Assembly: GCA_020850755.1 (NCBI GenBank)
Contig: JADZEB010000026.1
Location: 1 to 42,242, forward strand
Length of the DNA: 42,242 nucleotides
DNA from: Alphaproteobacteria bacterium
GTDB lineage: Bacteria > Pseudomonadota > Alphaproteobacteria > Acetobacterales > Acetobacteraceae
Direction of reading: 5' to 3'
Position numbers and translations under genes: made by a program. Shown here in pieces: positions 24,990 through 35,984 of the stretch (position 1 is its first letter; each line of letters begins with the position of its first letter). The notes under the pieces are model-generated. The model had not been told where the DNA came from and did not search any database. It worked only from the letters and a program-made list of their open reading frames with translations.

Positions 24990-25364
24990 ATGGCCGGCAT
25001 CAGGATCGACTATAACATTCTGGTCGCTCTCGGCCTGGCCTGCGCCATCGCGCCCTATCTGCTGGCCCGCCTCCATCCCCTGCTCGGGCCGTTCACGCGG
25101 CCGCTGGTCTATCTTCTCGTCGCCGCGCAGGTGCTAGCCTTCCCGGTGCTGGTCTGGCTCGACCCCGTGCTCGATTTCGGCAGCGACACCTACAGCCTGG
25201 GCGCCGGCATCTCGATCGCGCTGATCTTTGCCATCGAGATGATCTTCATCGTCGGCAGTGGCGCGGGCCTGTTGGCCGCCACGGCGTTCCTGGAACGCAG
25301 GGAGCAGGCGGCCGCCGTCCAGCGCTGGCGCGATTTCCAGTCGGGGATCGGCAAGCCGGATTGA
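24990..25364 (+). CDS. Small membrane protein of unknown function
   Basis: 124 residues. Three hydrophobic segments are visible: about 7-29, 36-57 and 70-96. A charged C-terminal tail (LERREQAAAVQRWRDFQ) would be cytoplasmic. ATG 24990 follows GGAGG by about ten bases. It is convergent with nirX, ending four bases before the nirX stop. I do not recognise a family. Confidence 0.65.
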   Translation: MAGIRIDYNILVALGLACAIAPYLLARLHPLLGPFTRPLVYLLVAAQVLAFPVLVWLDPVLDFGSDTYSLGAGISIALIFAIEMIFIVGSGAGLLAATAFLERREQAAAVQRWRDFQSGIGKPD

Positions 25365-25368
25365 GGCA

Positions 25369-26340
25369 TCACAGCTGGCGGGCACGCGCCTCGCCGGGCT
25401 CGGACAGGATCGCGCGCGCCGCCCCCGCCGCCTCGAGCAGCGACACTCCGGCCTGCGGCGGGGCCAGCGCCAGCGCGGTGGAGAGCGCATCGGCATCGGT
25501 GGCGGTTGGCGCCAGCACCGTCGCGGCCCGGGCCGCGGGCGGGCAGGTGGCGCTGCGCGGGTCGATGATGTGGTGCCACGCGCCATCGGCGGTGAAGCGG
25601 CTGCCCGCGCCGGCCGAGGTGGCAAGCCCGCCATCGCGCAGCGTCAGCGGCAACTCGGCCCGGCCGGGATGCGAGACGCCGACGCGCCAGCCCGCCGCCC
25701 GCGCCGTCGCGGCGCCGGCGCGCAATTCGCCCGCATCGACCAGCACTTCGCCCATGCCGTGATCGAGCAGAAGCCCGGTGACGCGGTCGGTGATGTAGCC
25801 CTGGGCGATGCCGTTCAGCGTGATCGCCATGCCCGGGCGCGCGAAACGAAGCTCGGCCGGCCCTATGTCCAGCGCGCGCCAATCGACCAGCCGGCGCGCG
25901 GCCTCGATACGCCCTGGCTCGGGGGCAATGCCGCCCTGCGCGCCTTCGGCCACCGCCAGCCACAACGGCTGGATGGTCGCATCGAACGCGCCGGCGGTGA
26001 TCGCGCTGAAATGCGCCGCGCGCAGGAGCAGCCGGCGGAGATCGAGCGAGGGGCGCGGAAGCCGCCCGTCGCGGTTGAGGCGGCTCACGGCGGAATGCGG
26101 CCGATAGAGGCTGAACTCGTTCTCCAGCCGCTCGATCTCGGCCTGCACGGCGGCGAGCGCTGCGCGCGCCTTCTCGGGCACCGCATGGCGCAGCAGGATG
26201 CGCGCCTCGGCCCCGAGCGCGACCCCGCGCCATTCAAGCGTCGCCGCGCGCGCCCGGGGCCGCGCCAGCAGGCCCCCGCCGAGGCCGAGCCCCAGGCCGC
26301 AGGCAAGAATGCCGAGCACGCGGCGCCGGCCGGGCCTCAT
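25369..26340 (-). CDS. nirX: FAD:protein FMN transferase, NirX/NosX (ApbE family)
   Basis: 323 residues. The N-terminal RRRVLGILACGLGLGLGGG is an export signal with Tat-like basic residues. ApbE motifs follow: the ENEFSLYRPHSAVSRLN block, the LNGIAQGYITDRV FAD-binding loop, and HHIIDPRS near residue 245. Late Thr/Asp residues in TATDADALSTALA are typical metal and FAD ligands. The enzyme attaches FMN covalently to a Thr or Ser of NirI in the periplasm. The start overlaps the nirI stop as ATGA. Called nirX rather than nosX because it sits in the nirS locus. Confidence 0.88.
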   Translation of the reverse strand: MRPGRRRVLGILACGLGLGLGGGLLARPRARAATLEWRGVALGAEARILLRHAVPEKARAALAAVQAEIERLENEFSLYRPHSAVSRLNRDGRLPRPSLDLRRLLLRAAHFSAITAGAFDATIQPLWLAVAEGAQGGIAPEPGRIEAARRLVDWRALDIGPAELRFARPGMAITLNGIAQGYITDRVTGLLLDHGMGEVLVDAGELRAGAATARAAGWRVGVSHPGRAELPLTLRDGGLATSAGAGSRFTADGAWHHIIDPRSATCPPAARAATVLAPTATDADALSTALALAPPQAGVSLLEAAGAARAILSEPGEARARQL

Positions 26341-28493
26341 GGCGGCGCCCCCTGCTGCAAGGCCGCGCGCTGGGCACGGCGCGCACGGCGCGCGATCAGG
26401 GGCGGGCAGGTCGTGTCGTCGAAATAGTTCACCTGGCATTGCAGGCAATGGATGCACTCGTTCGGGTTGATCTCGCCGTTCGGATGGATCGCCTGCACCG
26501 GGCAGTTTTGGGCGCAGATTTGGCACTCGGTGCCGCACTGCCGCCGCCGCTTCAGCCAGTTGAACATGCGCATGCGCGCCGGCAGCGCGATCGCCGCGCC
26601 AAGCGGGCAGAGATAGCGGCAGAACATGCGCTCGATGAACAGGGCGCCCACCAGCAGCACCAGGGCATAGGCCAGCAGCGGCCCCCAGCGCATGAAACGC
26701 AGGATGATCGCCGTCTTGAAGGGCTCGGCCTCGGCGGCGCGGAAGGCCAGCGCCATGTCGCCAAGCGAAATCGCGAACAGGGCAAAGAACAGGATGTATT
26801 TTGCCGGCACCAGCCGCTCGTGCAGGACGAAGGGCAGGCGGAGCTGCGGCAGGCGCAGAGCGCGCGCGGCCCGGCCGAGCAGTTCCTGCAGCGCCCCGAA
26901 CGGGCAGAGCCAGCCGCAGAACACCCCTCGGCCCCAGAAGGCCATCGCCACCGCCACCCAGCTCCACAGGATGAAGGTCAGCGGATCGGCCAGGAACACG
27001 TCCCACAGGAAGGTGGTGCGCAGCGCCTCGACGAAGGTCAGCACATGCACGACCGATAGCTGCGCCCCCGCATACCAGCCGAGCCACAGGAGCGCGAACG
27101 CCAGCGCACCGGTGCGCAGGTTTCGCCACAGGCGCGGGCGGGCGGCGACCTGGTCCTGCAAGGCAAGCACGGCATAAAGCGCAAGCAGCGCCAGGGCCAG
27201 GATCGCGATACGCCAGGGCTGGGTGCGCCAGATGCTTTGCCATAGCGGCTCGGCCAGCAAGTCCGGCGCCGCCTCCGCCGCCGTGGCGGCCGGGGCAAGA
27301 ACGTGGCGGGCAGGCAGGGTGTAGGCGAGCGCGAACAGGGCCGTGGCCGCGCCGGCATCCGCTTGGCTGGCGCCCTGCGCGCCGTCGGGTTCGGTCACGG
27401 CAAGATCGATCCGCCAGGGCCGGTCGGGGCGGAAGCCGCTGTCGGGCGCCAGCACGAAGACCGAGATCTCGCGCAGATCGGGCGCCCCGGCGATCGGGAT
27501 GCGCTCCAGCCGCTGCTGCTGCGCGGCGGTGAGGGTGAAGCTCCGTTCGCCCTGCACGAGCTGGATTCGGTCCAGGACGCCGCTGCGCAGATAGGCGCGG
27601 CCGCGGAAGGAATAGAAGCCCGATCCGCCCAGGAACAACAGGCTGGCGCCGGGTCCGGCATCGCCGGCAAGGCGTGCGTGCCAGGTCTGGCCGAGCAGGT
27701 TCGCGCCGATCTGCCGTGGCGTCGCCAGGGCCGCGAACAGGGTAGCGTAGTTGGCGCCCTCCGGCAGAGCGGCAGCGGCGGGCGCGGCGGCCCCGGCGCG
27801 GCGCAGCGCACTCGCCGCCTCGCCCGCGGTGACGGCGAGCGTGGCGATCGAGCCGTCGGCGCGGAGCGAGTCCCAGGTCTCGGGCGCGAAGCTGTCGAGG
27901 TCGAGCCGCGCGCCGCCCGCGGCCCCGGCCCGGTCCATGCAGGCGAGCCGGCGGCTGCGCGCCACCAGCCGCGCCGTGCCCAGAACCGCATCGTGCAGGG
28001 CGTAGGAGCTTACCGTCGCGCGGCTGATCGTCTGCACCGACTGGCCCCCGGCCGGCACCGCAACCCCGAGCCGCACCGGCCGCGCGATATCGAGCCCGAC
28101 ATAGCCGCGCACGAACTCGACCAGCGCGCTGTCCGGTAGGCCGATGAGCAGGATCGGCTCGCGATGCGCCAAGAGCTCGACGCCGGTGATGCGGCAATCG
28201 AGACCGAGACCGATCAGGAGGTCGAGCGGGCGCGGAGCGGCGCCCGTGGCGGCAGCGACGTGGCGGCTGGAGAACACGAAGCCCGCAGCCGCATCGCCGC
28301 GCCAGACCTGCTGCACGGGCGGCGCACCCTCGGCCGCAGCGACGCGGGTGGCGCCCGGAAAAACGGTCGCAAGCTGCGCCGCGGTGGGCTGGGCGCCGGC
28401 CGGCACGGCGCCTGCCAGCAGCCAGAAGCAGGCCAGGGCGGCGTTGATGGCACCGCGCATCGAAGCAGCAAGGGGATTCCGCAGCCGAATCAC
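26337..28493 (-). CDS. nirI: NirI/NosR-family polytopic flavo-iron-sulfur protein
   Basis: About 718-722 residues. A signal or membrane segment is followed by a periplasmic FMN-binding domain with the flavinylation motif SRATVSS (about residue 160-167). Next come about five or six membrane helices with the two cytoplasmic CxxxCP motifs (CGWLCPFG, CRYLCPLG). The C-terminal 4Fe-4S region has CQICAQNCP and CIHCLQCQ. NosR/NirI proteins deliver electrons for, or are needed for expression or activity of, the neighbouring reductase. Start uncertain: GTG 28493 has GGAGGG just upstream, ATG 28505 has none, and ATG 28460 is also possible. A promoter with an FNR-type box lies directly upstream. It is divergent from nirS. 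Confidence 0.9.
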   Translation of the reverse strand: MIRLRNPLAASMRGAINAALACFWLLAGAVPAGAQPTAAQLATVFPGATRVAAAEGAPPVQQVWRGDAAAGFVFSSRHVAAATGAAPRPLDLLIGLGLDCRITGVELLAHREPILLIGLPDSALVEFVRGYVGLDIARPVRLGVAVPAGGQSVQTISRATVSSYALHDAVLGTARLVARSRRLACMDRAGAAGGARLDLDSFAPETWDSLRADGSIATLAVTAGEAASALRRAGAAAPAAAALPEGANYATLFAALATPRQIGANLLGQTWHARLAGDAGPGASLLFLGGSGFYSFRGRAYLRSGVLDRIQLVQGERSFTLTAAQQQRLERIPIAGAPDLREISVFVLAPDSGFRPDRPWRIDLAVTEPDGAQGASQADAGAATALFALAYTLPARHVLAPAATAAEAAPDLLAEPLWQSIWRTQPWRIAILALALLALYAVLALQDQVAARPRLWRNLRTGALAFALLWLGWYAGAQLSVVHVLTFVEALRTTFLWDVFLADPLTFILWSWVAVAMAFWGRGVFCGWLCPFGALQELLGRAARALRLPQLRLPFVLHERLVPAKYILFFALFAISLGDMALAFRAAEAEPFKTAIILRFMRWGPLLAYALVLLVGALFIERMFCRYLCPLGAAIALPARMRMFNWLKRRRQCGTECQICAQNCPVQAIHPNGEINPNECIHCLQCQVNYFDDTTCPPLIARRARRAQRAALQQGAPP

Positions 28494-28514
28494 GCCGCCC
28501 TCCATCTCGGGGCG

Positions 28515-28520
28515 ACGCTA
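28515..28520 (-). promoter_or_regulatory. -10 element of the nirI promoter
   Basis: TAGCGT on the minus strand is centred 32 bases from the middle of the FNR-type box at 28543-28556. This is the spacing expected if the box is at -41.5. The same hexamer at the same distance occurs in front of the CuA oxidoreductase genes (40351-40356). The transcript would start about 15 bases before GTG 28493. Confidence 0.6.
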
Positions 28521-28542
28521 CGGGCCGTTTCGTCCGCTGCGC

Positions 28543-30505
<1,963 letters not shown>

Positions 30506-30538
30506 CGCCACCCACCCGCACACGAACGGAGGGACACG

Positions 30539-31357
30539 ATGCCGGAAGGGATGACAAGCGGATGTCACGCCGCCGGCATCGTGCACCTCGTCGGTGCGGG
30601 ACCCGGCGACCCGGACCTTCTCACCGTCCGGGCCCGCCGACTGATCGAACGTGCCGAGGCGGTCGTCTATGACCGCCTCGTCGCACCCGAGATTCTCGCC
30701 CTGGCCCCTGCCGGCGCCCTGCACCTCGATGTCGGCAAGCTGCCGGGGCTGCATCGCGTGCCGCAGCCCGAGATCAACGCGCTTCTGGTCGATCTCGCCC
30801 GCCGCGGTCTCGAGGTCGTGCGCCTGAAGGGCGGCGACCCCTACATCTTCGGCCGCGGCAGCGAGGAAGCCGAGCATCTGCACGCGAACGGCATCGCCTT
30901 CGATGTCGTGCCCGGCATCACCTCGGCGGCCGGCTGCGCCACCGCGATCGGCGTGCCGCTCACCCATCGCGGCATGGCCACCGGCGTGCGCTACGTCACC
31001 GGGCACTGCCAGGGCGATGCGCCGCTTGATCTCGACTGGCGCGGGCTTGCCGATCCCGCCACCACGCTGGTGATCTATATGGGCCTTGCGCAGATCGCGC
31101 GCATCGCGGCGGCGCTGATCGAGGCCGGCCTGCCAGCAACCATGCCCTTCGCCGCCGTGCAGAGCGGCACCACGCCGCGCCAGCGCCACCGCATCGGCAC
31201 CCTGGCCGAGGCGGGCGGGATCGCCGCCTCGTTCGAGGATCGCGGCCCGGTGCTGTTCATCGTCGGCCACGTCGTCGCGCTGGCCGACAGCCTCGCGCCA
31301 CCCCGCGCCGGCGCCGCCGCCGGGGAAGATCGCCATGCCGTCCCGGCGCTGGCCTGA
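30539..31357 (+). CDS. nirE: Uroporphyrinogen-III C-methyltransferase, d1-haem pathway
   Basis: 272 residues. SUMT motifs: VHLVGAGPGDPDLLTVRA near the N-terminus (SAM-binding loop), AEAVVYDRLV, RLKGGDPYIFGRGSEE, VVPGITSAAGCATAIGVPLTHRG. It methylates uroporphyrinogen III twice to precorrin-2, the first committed step to siroheme and haem d1. It has no CysG-type dehydrogenase/chelatase domain, so another protein must insert iron; the CbiX-like gene at 37514 is a candidate. The start follows GGAGGG. The end overlaps nirC by 23 bases. Confidence 0.95.
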   Translation: MPEGMTSGCHAAGIVHLVGAGPGDPDLLTVRARRLIERAEAVVYDRLVAPEILALAPAGALHLDVGKLPGLHRVPQPEINALLVDLARRGLEVVRLKGGDPYIFGRGSEEAEHLHANGIAFDVVPGITSAAGCATAIGVPLTHRGMATGVRYVTGHCQGDAPLDLDWRGLADPATTLVIYMGLAQIARIAAALIEAGLPATMPFAAVQSGTTPRQRHRIGTLAEAGGIAASFEDRGPVLFIVGHVVALADSLAPPRAGAAAGEDRHAVPALA

Positions 31358-31682
31358 GGCCGGGCTGGCGGCCGCGCTGCTCCTGCTCGGGCTGGCGATC
31401 CTTCTGCCTGCCAGCGCCGCCGGTCCGGTATCGCCCGCGCGCCAGGCCGAACTGCGCCACCTGCTGATCCACGATTGCGGATCGTGCCACGGCATGACCA
31501 TGCGCGGCGGCTTGGGCAGCCCCCTGTTGCCGAGCGCGCTCGAAGGCCGCAGCGACGCGCTGCTGGTGGAAGTGATCCTGGGCGGCATCCGCGGCACCGC
31601 CATGCCGCCCTGGGCGGGCGAGATCACGGAAGACGAGGCGCGATGGATGGTGCGGCTTCTGCGCCAGGGAGGTTTGCCATGA
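31335..31682 (+). CDS. nirC: Cytochrome c55X, NirC
   Basis: 115 residues. An N-terminal signal segment (LAAALLLLGLAILLPASAAG) leads to a single c-type haem motif, Cys48-Gly-Ser-Cys51-His52, with a probable Met ligand in GTAMPPW. NirC is a small periplasmic monohaem cytochrome, implicated as an electron carrier to or during maturation of NirS. It overlaps nirE by 23 bases and nirF by ATGA. Confidence 0.93.
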   Translation: MPSRRWPEAGLAAALLLLGLAILLPASAAGPVSPARQAELRHLLIHDCGSCHGMTMRGGLGSPLLPSALEGRSDALLVEVILGGIRGTAMPPWAGEITEDEARWMVRLLRQGGLP

Positions 31683-32884
31683 TCGCACGACGCGGCTTGC
31701 TCGGCGCGGCGGCGCTGGCCGCCGGGACACTTCCCCTGCGCGCCGGCACGGCGGCGGCGGCTCCTGCCCCGGCGCTGCGCGGCAGCGGCGATCTCGGCCT
31801 TGTGATCGAGCGCGCCTCGGGCAGCATCCTGCTGATCGAGACCAGCGGGCGCACCGCCATCGGCCGCGTCGAGGGCCTGGGCGATCTGTCGCACGCGGCG
31901 GCGGTGTTCTCGCGCGACATGCGCTACGCCTACATCTTCGGCCGCGACGGCGGCCTGTCGAAGATCGACATGCTGCGCGGCGCCCTGGTCGCGCGCATCG
32001 TCCAGGCGGGCAACAGCATCGGCGGCGCGATCTCCGACGATGGCGCGCTGATCGCGGTCGGCAACTACCAGCCGGGCGGCGTCAAGCTGTTCGACAGCGC
32101 CAGCCTCGCGCTGAAGGCCGACATCCCGGCAAGCTTCGGCGGCGCCGGCGCGCGCTCGAAGGTGGTGGGGCTGGCCGACCTGCCCGGGCGGCGCTTCGCC
32201 TACAGCCTGTTCGATGCGGGCGAGATCTGGGTCGCGGGCCTTGGCGCCAACGGCACGCCCGAGGTGCAGCGCTTCGCCGATGTCGGCCGGCAGCCCTATG
32301 ACGGCTTCGTCACGCCCGACGGGCGCCACTATGTCGCCGGCCTGTTCGGCGAGGACGGGCTCGCGCGCATCGATTTCTGGCAGGCCGAGCCTCGCTCGCA
32401 GCGCATCCTCGAGGGCTATGGCCGCGGCGAGGAGCCGCTGCCGGTCTACAAGATGCCGCATCTGCGCGGCTGGGCGGCAGCCGGCGAGAAGCTTTTCCTG
32501 CCCGCGATCGGACGGCACGAGCTGCTGGTGGTCGATCGCCGCAGCTGGACCGAGATCGGGCGCGTTGCCACCCACGGCCAGCCGGTGTTCGCGGTCGCGC
32601 GCCCGGACGGGCGCCATGTCTGGGTCAACTTCGCCCATCCGCGCAACGATGTGGTGCAGGTGGTGGACACGCTCTCGCACGAGGTGGTGCGCAGCATCAC
32701 GCCCGGCCGGGCGGTGATGCACATGGAGTTCACCCCGCGCGGCGAGCAGCTCTGGCTTTCGGTGCGCGATGCCAATCGCGTCGATGTCCACGACACGCGC
32801 AGCCTGGAGCGCATCGCCACCCTGCCGGCGCAGGCGCCGAGCGGCATCTTCATGGCCGCGCGCGCCGTGCGGATCGGGTTCTGA
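31679..32884 (+). CDS. nirF: Haem d1 biosynthesis protein NirF
   Basis: 401 residues. A short Tat-like signal (ARRGLLGAAALAAGTLPLRAG) leads into a propeller related to the d1 domain of NirS, without a c-haem motif. Typical blade motifs are seen: YIFGRDGGLSKIDM, FVTPDGRHYVAGLF and VWVNFAHPRNDVVQVVDT. NirF works late in d1-haem synthesis in the periplasm and binds the d1 precursor. The start overlaps the nirC stop. Confidence 0.94.
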   Translation: MIARRGLLGAAALAAGTLPLRAGTAAAAPAPALRGSGDLGLVIERASGSILLIETSGRTAIGRVEGLGDLSHAAAVFSRDMRYAYIFGRDGGLSKIDMLRGALVARIVQAGNSIGGAISDDGALIAVGNYQPGGVKLFDSASLALKADIPASFGGAGARSKVVGLADLPGRRFAYSLFDAGEIWVAGLGANGTPEVQRFADVGRQPYDGFVTPDGRHYVAGLFGEDGLARIDFWQAEPRSQRILEGYGRGEEPLPVYKMPHLRGWAAAGEKLFLPAIGRHELLVVDRRSWTEIGRVATHGQPVFAVARPDGRHVWVNFAHPRNDVVQVVDTLSHEVVRSITPGRAVMHMEFTPRGEQLWLSVRDANRVDVHDTRSLERIATLPAQAPSGIFMAARAVRIGF

Positions 32885-32886
32885 GC

Positions 32887-33369
32887 ATGCCCGCGCCCGG
32901 TGCGCCCCGTCTCCCGGCGCTGGACGCGATCGACCGGCGCCTGCTCGATGGCTGGCAGCGCGACTTCCCGCTGGAGCCGCATCCCTTCGCGCGGCTGGCC
33001 AGTGAAATCGGCATCACCGAAGCCGAGGTGCTGGCGCGGCTGCATGCTCTCCGCGATGCCGGCATGGTCGGGCGCATCGGCGCAGTGGTGCGCCCGCACA
33101 CGGCCGGATGCAGCACGCTTGCCGCCGTGGCCGTCGCTCCCGAGCGGCTGGACGCGGTGGGCACGGAGATCGCCGCGCTGGCGACGGTGAACCACTGCTA
33201 CGAGCGCGAGCATGCGTTGAATCTCTGGTTCGTCGTCGCCGCCGAGGACGAGGCGGCGATGCTGGAAACGATGGCGCGCGCCGCGGCGATCGCCCAGGCG
33301 CCGGTGCACGATCTGCGCCTGCGCAGCGAATACCGGATCGACTTGGGGTTCCCGTTGCAATGGAACTGA
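32887..33369 (+). CDS. nirD: Siroheme decarboxylase subunit NirD
   Basis: 160 residues, an AsnC/Lrp-like winged helix (LDAIDRRLLDGWQRDFPLEPHPFARLASEIG) followed by a ligand-binding-type ferredoxin fold with HCYEREHALNLWFVVAAED. Despite this regulator-like fold, NirD/L/G/H together decarboxylate siroheme to 12,18-didecarboxysiroheme. It starts two bases after nirF and overlaps nirL by ten bases. Confidence 0.92.
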   Translation: MPAPGAPRLPALDAIDRRLLDGWQRDFPLEPHPFARLASEIGITEAEVLARLHALRDAGMVGRIGAVVRPHTAGCSTLAAVAVAPERLDAVGTEIAALATVNHCYEREHALNLWFVVAAEDEAAMLETMARAAAIAQAPVHDLRLRSEYRIDLGFPLQWN

Positions 33370-33881
33370 GCCCCCGCGACCGCGCCCTGCTTGCCGCCCT
33401 GGCCGACGGGTTGCCGTTGGCGCCGTCGCCCTACGCCGCCATCGGGCGCGATCTCGGCATGGCCGAGGCCGAAGTGCTGGCGCGTCTGCGCGCGATGCTC
33501 GCCGCCGGCATCATCCGCCGCTTCGGCGTCGTGGTGCGCCATCACGAGCTTGGCTACCGCGCCAACGCCATGATCGCCTGGCAGGTGCCCGATGCCGCCA
33601 TCGATGCCGCCGGGCGCGTGCTGGCGACGCAGCCGGGCGTGACGCTCTGCTATCGCCGTGCGCCAGGCCCGCCCGACTGGCCCTACACCCTGTTCTGCAT
33701 GATCCACGGCCGCGACCGCGCCACGGTGCTGGCCCAGGCCGAGCAGGCGGCGCGCAATGCCGGGCTTGCCGACATGCCGCGCGCGGTGCTGTTCAGCGGC
33801 CGGCGCTTCCAGCAGCGCGGCGCGCGCTTCGCCACGAGCGAGGAGGGCGCGGCATGGACGCGATCGACAGGCGCATCGTGA
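33360..33881 (+). CDS. nirL: Siroheme decarboxylase subunit NirL
   Basis: 173 residues, the length expected for NirL. It has a winged-helix half (LSPRDRALLAALADGLPLAPSPY), then VVRHHELGYRANAMIAW and CYRRAPGPPDWPYTLFCMIHGRDR, which are the NirL/NirH signature blocks. ATG 33360 lies inside nirD (ten-base overlap), and the C-terminus overlaps nirG by 28 bases. Confidence 0.92.
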   Translation: MELSPRDRALLAALADGLPLAPSPYAAIGRDLGMAEAEVLARLRAMLAAGIIRRFGVVVRHHELGYRANAMIAWQVPDAAIDAAGRVLATQPGVTLCYRRAPGPPDWPYTLFCMIHGRDRATVLAQAEQAARNAGLADMPRAVLFSGRRFQQRGARFATSEEGAAWTRSTGAS

Positions 33882-34297
33882 ACGCGCTGCAAGGCGGCTT
33901 TCCGGTCTGCGAGCGCCCCTTCGCCGCCGTGGCCGAGGGCCTCGGGCTGGACGAGGCCGGGTTGATCGCGCGGCTCAAGGCGCTGGTCGAGCGTGGCATC
34001 CTGTCGCGCTTCGGCCCGCTCTATGCCGCCGAGGGGCTGGGGGGCGCGGTCACGCTCGCCGCCATGGCCGTGCCCGAGGAGCGTTTCGAGGCGGTGGCGG
34101 CGCAGGTGAATGCGCATGTCGAGGTTGCGCACAACTATGCCCGCAACCACCGGCTCAACATGTGGTTCGTGCTGGCAACCGAGGATCGGGCCGGCATCGC
34201 CGCGACCCTGGCCGAGATCGCCCGGGAAACCGGCATCCCGGTCCTGAACATGCCGCGTCTGGCCGAGTATCGCATCGGCCTCCGGCTGGAGGCGTGA
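33854..34297 (+). CDS. nirG: Siroheme decarboxylase subunit NirG
   Basis: 147 residues, matching NirG. It opens with MDAIDRRIVNALQGGFPVCERPF. The second half has the NYARNHRLNMWFVLATED block, shared with NirD, and ends with LPRLAEYRIGLRLE-like text. The start is supported by GGAGGGCGCGGC before ATG 33854, which forces a 28-base overlap with nirL. It is part of the NirDLGH complex. Confidence 0.92.
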   Translation: MDAIDRRIVNALQGGFPVCERPFAAVAEGLGLDEAGLIARLKALVERGILSRFGPLYAAEGLGGAVTLAAMAVPEERFEAVAAQVNAHVEVAHNYARNHRLNMWFVLATEDRAGIAATLAEIARETGIPVLNMPRLAEYRIGLRLEA

Positions 34298-34300
34298 GGG

Positions 34301-34780
34301 ATGGACGCGACCGACCGGCGCATCGTCGCGGCAACGCAAGCCGGCCTGCCCCTGGTGGCCGAGCCCTATCACGCCGTTGCCGAGGCGGTCGGCCTGCCGG
34401 TCGCCGAGGTGATGGAGCGCATGCGGCGCATGCTGGCGGCGGGCGCCATCCGGCGCATCGGCGCGGTGCCGAACCACTACGCGCTCGGCTATCGCGCCAA
34501 CGGCATGGCGGTGTGGGACGTCGATGACGCGCGCGTGGACGCGCTCGGGGCGCGCATAGCCCAACTCGGACTGGCGAGCCATTGCTACAGCCGCCCGCGC
34601 CATCCGCCCGACTGGCCCTACAACCTGTTCACCATGGTGCATGGCCGCGACCGCGCCGAGGCCGAGCGCGGCGTGGAGGCGATCGCCGCCGTTCTGGGCG
34701 ATGCCGTGCGCGCACGCGACGTGCTGTTCAGCACGCGCATCCTGAAGAAGACCGGGCTCCGGCTCGGCCGGGAGGGTTGA
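34301..34780 (+). CDS. nirH: Siroheme decarboxylase subunit NirH
   Basis: 159 residues. NirL-like blocks: AVPNHYALGYRANGMAVWDV and CYSRPRHPPDWPYNLFTMVHGRDR; the N-terminal helix-turn-helix half starts DATDRRIVAATQ. It starts three bases after nirG and precedes nirJ by four. NirL and NirH share the DWPYxLFxMxHGRDR segment and NirD and NirG share the NLWFV/NMWFV segment, consistent with two paralogous pairs. Confidence 0.92.
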   Translation: MDATDRRIVAATQAGLPLVAEPYHAVAEAVGLPVAEVMERMRRMLAAGAIRRIGAVPNHYALGYRANGMAVWDVDDARVDALGARIAQLGLASHCYSRPRHPPDWPYNLFTMVHGRDRAEAERGVEAIAAVLGDAVRARDVLFSTRILKKTGLRLGREG

Positions 34781-34784
34781 TCCG

Positions 34785-35984
34785 ATGCTCCGCATCTCGC
34801 ACTTCATGCGCGAACTCGCCGCGGGCGGGCCCGCCGGGCCACGAGGCGGCGGCGGCCGCGCGCGCCCCACGGGGCCCGTGGTGATCTGGAACCTGATCCG
34901 CCGCTGCAACCTGAACTGCCGCCATTGCTACGCGCTTTCGGCCGACACCGATTTCGCCGGCGAGCTTTCCACCGCCGAGGTGAAGGCGGTGATGGAGGAT
35001 CTGCGCCGCTTCGGCGTGCCGGCACTGATCCTGTCCGGCGGCGAACCGCTGATGCGTCCGGACATCTTCGAGCTCTCGCGCCATGCCAAGGCGCTCGGCT
35101 TCTATGTCGCGCTCTCCTCCAACGGCACGCTGATCGACGAGACGCTCGCCGACCGGCTGGCCGGGATCGGCTACGACTATGTCGGCGTCTCGATCGACGG
35201 GGTCGAGGCCACGCATGACCGCTTCCGCCGCCAGCCGGGCGCCTTCGCCGCGTCGATCGCGGGCATCCGCCACTGCCATGCGCGCGGGCTCAAGCTCGGG
35301 CTGCGATTCACGCTCACGCGCGACAACGCCCCGGAACTGCCGGCGCTGCTCGCGCTCACCGAGGCCGAGGGGATCGAGAAGTTCTACCTCTCGCACCTGA
35401 ACTATGCCGGGCGCGGCAACCGCAACCGCGGCGACGATGCCGCGCACGCCATGACACGCGCGGCCATGGACCTTCTGTTCGAGACCGCCTGGAACCAGGC
35501 GCAGCGGGGCCTCGATCGCGAGATCGTCACCGGCAACAACGACGCCGACGGGGTCTATCTGCTGCGCTGGGCCGAGCGGCGCATGCCGCAGCATGCGGGC
35601 TGGCTGCGCCGGCGGCTGGTGCAGTGGGGCGGCAACGCCTCGGGCGTCAATGTCGCCAACATCGACAATCGCGGCGAGGTGCATCCGGATACGATGTGGT
35701 GGCACCACAGCCTCGGCAATGTGCGCGACCGGCCTTTCTCGGCGATCTGGGCGGATCGCACCGATCCCGTGCAGGCGGGACTGAACGCACGCCCGCGCCC
35801 CCTCACCGGCCGCTGCGGAAGCTGCCCGAGCCGCGACATCTGCAACGGTAGCAGCCGCATCCGGGCCTTGCGCGCGCACAACGACATCTGGGCGGCCGAT
35901 CCGGGCTGCTATCTGAGCGACGCGGAAACCGGGCACGCCGCCGCCGCCGAGAGGGAGCACGCCGATGCGCTCGCCACCGCCTAG
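34785..35984 (+). CDS. nirJ: Radical SAM haem d1 biosynthesis protein NirJ
   Basis: 399 residues. The radical SAM cluster motif is Cys41-Asn-Leu-Asn-Cys45-Arg-His-Cys48, followed by LILSGGEPLMRPD (SAM-binding GGE) and SNGTLIDE. The C-terminal SPASM-like Cys cluster includes CGSCPSRDIC. NirJ replaces two propionate side chains of didecarboxysiroheme with oxo groups on the way to haem d1. The nirN start lies inside the last 20 bases. Confidence 0.95.
   Translation: MLRISHFMRELAAGGPAGPRGGGGRARPTGPVVIWNLIRRCNLNCRHCYALSADTDFAGELSTAEVKAVMEDLRRFGVPALILSGGEPLMRPDIFELSRHAKALGFYVALSSNGTLIDETLADRLAGIGYDYVGVSIDGVEATHDRFRRQPGAFAASIAGIRHCHARGLKLGLRFTLTRDNAPELPALLALTEAEGIEKFYLSHLNYAGRGNRNRGDDAAHAMTRAAMDLLFETAWNQAQRGLDREIVTGNNDADGVYLLRWAERRMPQHAGWLRRRLVQWGGNASGVNVANIDNRGEVHPDTMWWHHSLGNVRDRPFSAIWADRTDPVQAGLNARPRPLTGRCGSCPSRDICNGSSRIRALRAHNDIWAADPGCYLSDAETGHAAAAEREHADALATA

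Noticed and set aside
24066-25076. N-terminal extension of the GST frame upstream to 25076
   Set aside because: The extension overlaps the glyoxalase-fold gene in another frame and has no domain. The GST fold begins exactly at ATG 24065.
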